The position numbers and the translations under genes are program-made. This document shows, piece after piece, positions 32,171 to 36,929 of a stretch of DNA of 36,929 nucleotides (position 1 is its first letter; every line of letters begins with the position of its first letter). The notes beneath the pieces are model-generated. The model searched no databases. It saw nothing but the letters and a program-made list of their open reading frames with translations, and was not told where the DNA came from. This DNA is from Oscillospiraceae bacterium (GTDB lineage Bacteria > Bacillota > Clostridia > UBA1381 > UMGS1253): assembly GCA_015068725.1 (NCBI GenBank), contig SVKA01000018.1:1-36929 (forward strand). The letters are read 5' to 3'.

Positions 32171-32971
32171 ATGGAAATATTAAACAAGTTTTCACTTGAA
32201 GGAAAAGTTGCTCTTGTTACAGGCGCATCCTACGGAATAGGCTTTGCTATTGCAAGCGCGTACGCGGCCGCTGGAGCTACAATCGTTTTTAACGATATTA
32301 ATCAGGAGCTTGTTGACAAGGGAATGGCTGCATACAAGGAAAATGGCATTAACGCTCATGGATATGTGTGTGATGTTACAAATGAAGAGCAGGTAAACGA
32401 GCTTATAGCAAAGGTTGAAAAAGAGGTTGGCGTTGTTGATATCCTTGTTAATAATGCAGGTATTATCAAGCGTATACCAATGCATGAAATGAGTGCAGAT
32501 GAATTTAGAAAGGTTATTGATATCGACCTTAACGGACCTTTTATTATGGCAAAGGCAGTAATTCCGTCCATGATTAAAAAAGGTCATGGTAAGATAATAA
32601 ACATCTGCTCTATGATGAGTGAGCTTGGCCGTGAAACTGTATCGGCTTATGCTGCTGCAAAGGGCGGACTCAAAATGCTTACAAAGAATATTGCCTCCGA
32701 GTATGGTGAATTTAATATTCAGTGTAACGGTATCGGACCCGGCTATATCGCAACACCGCAGACTGCTCCTCTTCGTGAAAAGCAGCCTGATGGTTCAAGA
32801 CATCCGTTTGATTCGTTTATTATTGCAAAAACGCCTGCGGCTCGTTGGGGAACACCCGAGGATTTGATGGGACCGGCAGTATTTTTGGCGTCAGATGCAT
32901 CAGATTTTGTCAACGGACATGTCCTTTATGTTGATGGTGGTATCCTTGCTTACATAGGCAAGCAGCCGTAA
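32171..32971 (+). CDS. Gluconate 5-dehydrogenase-like short-chain dehydrogenase
   Basis: A 266-residue classical SDR. It has TGASYGIG (17-24), NNAG (94-97), catalytic S147 or S150, Y160 and K164 in SAYAAAKGG. The block NGIGPGYIATPQTAPLRE and the final DASDFVNGHVLYVDGGILAYIG are typical of gluconate 5-dehydrogenase (IdnO/Gno) and the close 2-dehydro-3-deoxygluconate dehydrogenase KduD. It interconverts gluconate or related acids with 5-keto forms using NAD(P). ATG follows TTGGGAGGATTTATAAA. Sugar-acid use fits pectin or glucuronate breakdown; gluconate versus uronate products cannot be separated here. Confidence 0.85.
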   Translation: MEILNKFSLEGKVALVTGASYGIGFAIASAYAAAGATIVFNDINQELVDKGMAAYKENGINAHGYVCDVTNEEQVNELIAKVEKEVGVVDILVNNAGIIKRIPMHEMSADEFRKVIDIDLNGPFIMAKAVIPSMIKKGHGKIINICSMMSELGRETVSAYAAAKGGLKMLTKNIASEYGEFNIQCNGIGPGYIATPQTAPLREKQPDGSRHPFDSFIIAKTPAARWGTPEDLMGPAVFLASDASDFVNGHVLYVDGGILAYIGKQP

Positions 32972-33013
32972 TGAAAATTTAGCTAAAAGTGGCTGTAGCA
33001 AAATGCGCACACC

Positions 33014-33093
33014 ACACAAGGCACAAAAATAACATAAAAATATAAAGAAGAAATTCGCCGTTTTGACGAATTTCTTTTTTATATGCCTTGTGT
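33014..33093 (+). terminator. Nested hairpin and terminator downstream of the SDR gene
   Basis: Outer arms ACACAAGGCA (33014-33023) and TGCCTTGTGT (33084-33093) enclose an inner stem AAGAAATTCG (33048-33057) with CGAATTTCTT (33067-33076) followed by TTTT. The inner part is a plausible terminator. More small hairpins follow to 33210, including CGTAC/GTACG and a 12-bp stem at about 33143-33169 with one mismatch. The region 32972-33290 contains no credible gene. Confidence 0.6.
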
Positions 33094-33292
33094 TTTGAAC
33101 AAATCTCGCCTCTCGACGTACCATTGTACGCCTTCGGGTAACCCAACAAAACCCTATGGGCTTTGTTGGCTCAGTTTGTCCAATCTGCGCTATTTTTCGT
33201 CCAGCCAAAAAATGCCTATATTTTGCGGCTGTTTTTTGCGTATAAAAATACAACTTTAAACGACAAAAAGCATTAAAAAATATCTTATGAGC

Positions 33293-33414
33293 TGAGTTTA
33301 TGCACAAAATATATTATGTAAACCTGACACGGAAAATCCACATAAACTCATATAGTTATCCACATAAAAAAGCCTATTTTATCGGTTTTACACAGAGTTA
33401 TCCACATTCCCACA
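33293..33414 (+). other. Cluster of DnaA-box sequences in non-coding DNA
   Basis: Two perfect DnaA boxes TTATCCACA occur at 33356-33364 and 33398-33406, with TTATGCACA (one mismatch, 33298-33306), AAATCCACA (two mismatches, 33334-33342) and TTTTACACA (two mismatches, 33386-33394), all in the same direction. ATCCACATAAA is repeated at 33336-33346 and 33358-33368, 22 bp apart (two helical turns), and the perfect boxes are 42 bp apart (four turns). An inverted repeat TGAGTTTATG (33293-33302) and CATAAACTCA (33341-33350) overlaps. AT-rich DNA follows to 33588. No dnaA, dnaN or recF gene is nearby. Confidence 0.7.
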
Positions 33415-33515
33415 TAATAAAACACATGTTTGAAGATGCGACAAAAACCCTAATAATACGCATAGTTTACATAAAATCTTCTGTTTTCATACTTTTTTAT
33501 TTAGCAGAATTCCGG

Positions 33516-33553
33516 GCATAAAAAAAGGCAAAAAATCGGTGCTTTTTTAATGC
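33516..33553 (-). terminator. Terminator after the polysaccharide deacetylase gene
   Basis: GCATAAAAAAAGGCA (33516-33530) pairs with TGCTTTTTTAATGC (33540-33553), with small irregularities. Confidence 0.5.
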
Positions 33554-33588
33554 ATTTTTAATAACTTATTTTGCAGTTTTTGTATTAT

Positions 33589-34461
33589 TTATTCGGTTAT
33601 TTTTTTCATAAATTTTTCCGTGCTTATACCGCTTGGACGATTAAATCGGCAAAGTAAATATAACGCATTTTCATTGCGGCTGATTTCATTTACCTTCTCG
33701 CAGCAGCCAAACGACACCTCAAAGCCGAGTTTTTTTATTATATCAACACTTGCGTTGCTGACGGCCCCGTACGGATAGGTAAAAACCTTTGGTTGAGCGT
33801 TGCAATGCTCCAAAAGAAGAGCTTGCATCTTCAAAACATCCTCGCTGAGCACTTTTTCGTATTCAGTCTCGCTTTCGCCGCGTTTTTTCGTTGTGCCCTT
33901 GCGTGCACCTTGACTATGCATGTCATAAGAGTGATTGCCTATTTCAATTCTGCCCGAGGCGATGCATGTGTTTATATCCTCCCACGAAAAATGCGAATAG
34001 CTTGGATTATGGTCGTCTTCGGCAGAAAAGCGCTCGGTATATTTCCCTACAACTGATATAATCGCCTTCATATCGTATTTTTCAAGTATGGGCAGTGCGT
34101 ATGTAAGGTTGTTTAAATATCCATCATCAAGGGTAATCATAACGGGTTTTGAAGGAAGCGGTTCACCGTTTTTTACATAGGCGATAAGCTCATCTGATAA
34201 AATCGAGGTATAGCCGTTATCCTTTAAATATTTTATATCATTTTCAAAGGTGCCCGGCGAAACAACATACTTTCCGGCAGAAGATGGATTTTGAAGTATG
34301 CTGTGATACATCAAAATGGGAAGACGCACTTTTGGTTCTTCTTTTTCATCTTCTGCTGCAAGTCCCATAGCCGATATAATTATGGTTGTGGCAAGCATTA
34401 AAACAGTGGTTATCAAAATGCAAATAGCGGTACGCTTTTTTATGATGATAAATCTATACAT
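33589..34461 (-). CDS. Membrane-anchored polysaccharide deacetylase (NodB fold)
   Basis: A 290-residue protein with an N-terminal signal-anchor helix (12-36) and a NodB deacetylase domain (about 45-285). Metal-binding motif 1 is LDDGY (D112, D113), motif 2 is H177-SYDM-H182, and motif 3 includes FTYPYG. The enzyme removes acetyl groups from chitin, peptidoglycan or other N-acetylated glycans at the outer face. ATG 34461 is preferred because GGAG is 9 bases upstream. It is a single-gene unit on the minus strand, next to the DnaA-box region. Confidence 0.88.
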   Translation of the reverse strand: MYRFIIIKKRTAICILITTVLMLATTIIISAMGLAAEDEKEEPKVRLPILMYHSILQNPSSAGKYVVSPGTFENDIKYLKDNGYTSILSDELIAYVKNGEPLPSKPVMITLDDGYLNNLTYALPILEKYDMKAIISVVGKYTERFSAEDDHNPSYSHFSWEDINTCIASGRIEIGNHSYDMHSQGARKGTTKKRGESETEYEKVLSEDVLKMQALLLEHCNAQPKVFTYPYGAVSNASVDIIKKLGFEVSFGCCEKVNEISRNENALYLLCRFNRPSGISTEKFMKKITE

Positions 34462-34528
34462 AAAATCAATCTCCAACAAATTGTTTGCACATTTTATAAT
34501 ATCAGTATATGTGCACCGGCACAAAAAA

Positions 34529-34550
34529 AGCACCCATAATTATGGGTGCT
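34529..34550 (-). terminator. Terminator after the Gfo/Idh/MocA gene
   Basis: A 22-bp palindrome (arm AGCACCCATAA) followed on the minus strand by seven T residues. Confidence 0.9.
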
Positions 34551-34586
34551 CTAAAATTATTTTTTATAATTTAAAAATTTCTCCAA

Positions 34587-35765
34587 TTAAATTTCAGGAA
34601 TATTAATCTCTATTTCATGACCAAGTTCTGCAGATTTAGCAATACCGTCAATAATAGCCTGATTGTATATAATCTCGCTTGAGCTGATAGGAGCTACGCC
34701 GCCATTTTTGATTGCATCAAGGAATGAACGAACCTTAACTTCGAAGCAACCTACATCGCTGTTCTTCATCGGAAGCTCTGTCTGAACCTGCTCGCCGCCA
34801 ACCTCGCTGTAGATTATCATTGGGCCGCCTGTTGTACCGTTCCAGCATTCTGTTGATGGAATTTTAAGGCTTGCCTTTGTACCCATAATGATTGTATCAC
34901 CGGTAGTGTCAAGGTTCATAGCCCATGAAATTCTAAAGTCGAGGATTATGCCGCCTTCAAGACGCACAAAGCCGGCTGCAAAGTCATCAACCCCAAACTT
35001 TTTAGAATATTCTTCGCCCTTGCCCTTTGGATAACCGCTGTAATTGGGGTCCTTTCCGAAGAAATCAGATTTATAGCCCGAAACAGTAAGAGGCTTTGGA
35101 TATCCGATTGCATTTAGTACCATATCAAGTGAATAGCAGCCAATATCGCCAAGTGCACCGATGCCGCCTGTTTCCTTTTCAATAAATGTAGTGCCAAAAG
35201 GTGTGGGGATACCACGTCTTCTGCCGCCACCTGTCTGAATATAATAAATCTGGCCGAGTACGCCGGACTGAACAACTGCTTTGAGCATCTTCATATTGGG
35301 GTCAAAACGCGGCTGAAAACCTATTGAAAGAATTTTTCCACTGCGCTTTTCAGCTCTCATAATTTCAACAGCTTCTTCAGTTGTTACGCACATCGGCTTT
35401 TCGAGTAGCACGTTAACACCCTTATCAAGAGCATAAATTGTACACTCAGCATGAGTCATATTGTATGTACATACACTTACAGCATCAAGCTTGAGGCTTT
35501 CGTCATCGAGCATTTCCTTATGACTTGAGTAACAGCGTGCGCCTTCGATGCCCTGCTCCTTGAAAAATGCTTCTGCCTTACCTTCTATAAGGTCAGCACC
35601 TGCAACGATTTCAACATCGGGCATTTTTTTGTACTCGCGAACGTGAGCGTTTGCAATCCAGCCTGTGCCGATTATACCCACACGAAGCTTTTTTGATGTG
35701 TCGATAGCGTCCGAACCACTCTGCTCGGACTTAAACATGTCCAAAATTGCGTCTTGATTTGCCAT
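34587..35765 (-). CDS. Gfo/Idh/MocA family oxidoreductase
   Basis: A 392-residue NAD(P)-dependent oxidoreductase. The Rossmann motif is VGIIGTGWIANAHVREYKK (about 29-47), and LLEKPMCVTTEEA contains the conserved EKP. The C-terminal substrate domain has GALGDIGCYSLDMVLNAIGYP. About 27 residues precede the first strand, an extension I cannot explain. Family members oxidise sugars, inositols or uronic acids, or act on polyols. ATG 35765 follows AAAGGAGATGCAGATT. It is single on the minus strand and faces the SDR gene at 36066 across a divergent region. Confidence 0.85.
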   Translation of the reverse strand: MANQDAILDMFKSEQSGSDAIDTSKKLRVGIIGTGWIANAHVREYKKMPDVEIVAGADLIEGKAEAFFKEQGIEGARCYSSHKEMLDDESLKLDAVSVCTYNMTHAECTIYALDKGVNVLLEKPMCVTTEEAVEIMRAEKRSGKILSIGFQPRFDPNMKMLKAVVQSGVLGQIYYIQTGGGRRRGIPTPFGTTFIEKETGGIGALGDIGCYSLDMVLNAIGYPKPLTVSGYKSDFFGKDPNYSGYPKGKGEEYSKKFGVDDFAAGFVRLEGGIILDFRISWAMNLDTTGDTIIMGTKASLKIPSTECWNGTTGGPMIIYSEVGGEQVQTELPMKNSDVGCFEVKVRSFLDAIKNGGVAPISSSEIIYNQAIIDGIAKSAELGHEIEINIPEI

Positions 35766-35828
35766 AATCTGCATCTCCTTTTTTGGCGGATAATTTTATT
35801 TGTATTCGTGCCGCCAATAATTTACTTA

Positions 35829-35857
35829 ATTATACTATAATCAATACCCGAAAGCAA
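35829..35857 (-). promoter_or_regulatory. Promoter of the Gfo/Idh/MocA gene
   Basis: Minus strand: -35 TTGCTT (35857-35852), 17-bp spacer, -10 TATAAT (35834-35829). Confidence 0.75.
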
Positions 35858-35891
35858 CCCTTTTTGACGTTATTTTTAAACAATTTCTGCC

Positions 35892-35920
35892 TTGATTTTT
35901 ATGGTATTTTATGCTATAAT
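35892..35920 (+). promoter_or_regulatory. Promoter of the SDR gene at 36066
   Basis: -35 TTGATT (35892-35897), 17-bp spacer, -10 TATAAT (35915-35920). The leader would be about 138 nt and AT-rich, with a perfect hairpin AGAATTTTAT/ATAAAATTCT (35931-35953). Nothing else stands out in the 300-bp gap. Confidence 0.75.
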
Positions 35921-36065
35921 TGACAAATACAGAATTTTATTTTATAAAATTCTCAAAAGCGAAAAATTAAAAGACAAATGCCTTACACTTGAAATGACCA
36001 TAATTATTTATCGCTCATATTTATATTATAAAAATATATTATAAAAATAAAAAGGAGAGATTAAT

Positions 36066-36866
36066 ATGAGTTTTTTAAAAGGGAAGACAGCGATTATCAC
36101 CGGTGCAGGTTATGCGATTCTTTCGAATGGAGAATGTGGCTCAATAGGTTATGGTATTGCAACTGCCTATGCAAAGGAAGGGGCAAATCTTGTTATTACG
36201 GGCAGAAATACTGCCAAGCTTGAAAAGGCAAAGGAAGAACTTGAAAAATTATATGGTATAAAAGTGTTAGCGCTTTCGGCGGATATTTCAGAGGGGAATG
36301 ACAATGAAGCGACAGCAAAATATGTTGTTCAAAAAGCGATTGAAGCTTTTGGAAGAATAGATGTTCTTATCAATAATGCCCAGGCTTCCGCATCGGGCGT
36401 TACTATTGAAAATCATACGACAGAGCAGTTTAATCTTGCTATGTATTCAGGACTGTATGCAACATTTTATTACATGAAGGCGTGCTATCCATACCTTAAA
36501 GAAACAAAGGGAAGCGTTATAAACTTTGCATCAGGAGCGGGACTGTTTGGCAACTATGGTCAGTGTTCGTATGCAGCTGCCAAAGAGGCTATTCGCGGTC
36601 TGAGTCGTGTTGCGGCAACTGAATGGGCAAAGGACGGGATCAATACAAATGTTGTTTGTCCGCTGGCATGGACTGCGCAGCTTGAGAATTTTCAAAAGGC
36701 ATATCCTGATGCATTTAAGGAAAATGTAAAAATTCCACCGGCAGGCCATTTTGGAGACTCCGAGCTTGAGATTGGCAGAGTGTGTGTGCAGCTTGCTTCA
36801 CCTGATTTTAAATATATGAATGGAGAAACACTGACACTTGAAGGTGGCATGGGGTTAAGACCTTAA
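36066..36866 (+). CDS. Short-chain dehydrogenase with an expanded nucleotide loop
   Basis: A 266-residue SDR. The catalytic residues S156, Y169 and K173 are present (SGAGLFGNYGQCSYAAAK). The usual TGxxxGxG is replaced by a TG (12-13), then an insert containing NGECGS, and only then GYG (28-30), adding about eight residues between the two glycine groups. The NNAG motif reads NNAQ (103-106). The C-terminus ends with MNGETLTLEGGMGLRP, as in many SDR. Cofactor and substrate cannot be named. ATG follows AAAAAGGAGAGATTAAT; a further gene starts 32 bp downstream. Confidence 0.8.
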   Translation: MSFLKGKTAIITGAGYAILSNGECGSIGYGIATAYAKEGANLVITGRNTAKLEKAKEELEKLYGIKVLALSADISEGNDNEATAKYVVQKAIEAFGRIDVLINNAQASASGVTIENHTTEQFNLAMYSGLYATFYYMKACYPYLKETKGSVINFASGAGLFGNYGQCSYAAAKEAIRGLSRVAATEWAKDGINTNVVCPLAWTAQLENFQKAYPDAFKENVKIPPAGHFGDSELEIGRVCVQLASPDFKYMNGETLTLEGGMGLRP

Positions 36867-36898
36867 ATGAGAAATTAATACACACAAGGAGAGCTTTA

Positions 36899-36929
36899 AT
36901 GGACATTATACAGACACTTTCAACAGAAT
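36899..36929 (+). CDS. Start of a gene that continues beyond the window
   Basis: ATG 36899 has AAGGAGAG 5-6 bases upstream. The ten complete codons read MDIIQTLSTE. It is probably in one operon with the preceding SDR, but too little is present for any family call. Confidence 0.55.
   Translation, partial: MDIIQTLSTE

Noticed and set aside
32900-33307. Open frame of 135 codons on the minus strand across the non-coding block
   Set aside because: It overlaps the end of a real SDR gene, has no ribosome site, unusual composition, and crosses several hairpins.
33293-33588. Main chromosomal origin (oriC)
   Set aside because: No dnaA-dnaN-recF, and gene directions on both sides point inward. Kept only as a DnaA-box cluster.
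1-36929. CRISPR array, prophage or IS element
   Set aside because: No evenly spaced repeats, no cas or phage structural genes, and no transposase were seen.

Overview
The window looks like a chromosomal segment of a low-GC, strictly anaerobic Firmicute of class Clostridia. Reasons: AT-rich intergenic DNA with near-consensus sigma-A promoters and rho-independent terminators; strong GGAGG-type ribosome binding sites; several TTG/GTG starts; a ferredoxin-dependent 2-oxoacid oxidoreductase; a Veg protein; a CwlD-type cortex amidase; and the nadK-argR-recN gene order typical of the class. The amount of plant-glycan or deoxy-sugar metabolism suggests a gut or rumen lifestyle (inference; genus not assignable by eye).

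Layout. 1-1330: a decayed accessory patch (cut-off CHB_HEX-type protein, DUF6809 protein, frameshifted secreted InlB-repeat protein, small orphan ORF) beside the 3' end of a tRNA-Leu gene. 1339-1664: tRNA-Pro/tRNA-Leu operon on the minus strand. 1676-3565: cwlD and a GH130 glycoside phosphorylase. 3735-9072: carbohydrate island with two AraC regulators, a TIM-barrel sugar isomerase, a class II aldolase, a FucU-type mutarotase and a GH28-like beta-helix protein. 9079-9386: a 308-bp element bounded by perfect 37-bp inverted repeats. 9390-13916: DMT transporter, nadK-argR-recN, RseC-like protein. 14022-17287: P-loop ATPase followed by a four-subunit 2-oxoacid:ferredoxin oxidoreductase. 17351-21427: recX-rimO-pgsA operon, rarA and veg. 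21634-23586: uraA-upp uracil salvage operon behind a perfect promoter and a perfect hairpin. 23811-27152: YgjV-like membrane protein, TetR regulator divergent from a CDF metal exporter ending in eight histidines, and a beta-lactamase-fold hydrolase. 27184-31309: hflX, yigZ-like gene, thioredoxin and an SLH-anchored HtrA-like protease. 31338-36929: second carbohydrate region (CE6-type esterase, gluconate 5-dehydrogenase-like SDR, polysaccharide deacetylase, Gfo/Idh oxidoreductase, second SDR), interrupted at 32972-33588 by non-coding DNA with a cluster of DnaA boxes.

How the genes work together. The two carbohydrate regions could release and process plant or host glycans (GH130 phosphorolysis, deacetylation by the esterase and deacetylase, sugar interconversion by dehydrogenases). 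The aldolase/mutarotase operon points to a 6-deoxy sugar such as L-fucose or L-rhamnose, but no classical isomerase or kinase is present. The oxidoreductase complex links 2-oxoacids to reduced ferredoxin. The most unusual signals are non-coding: the 37-bp inverted-repeat element, the DnaA-box cluster, the hairpin at the uraA promoter and the direct-repeat operators next to the AraC genes. I found no CRISPR array, intact prophage, IS element with transposase, or recognisable riboswitch.
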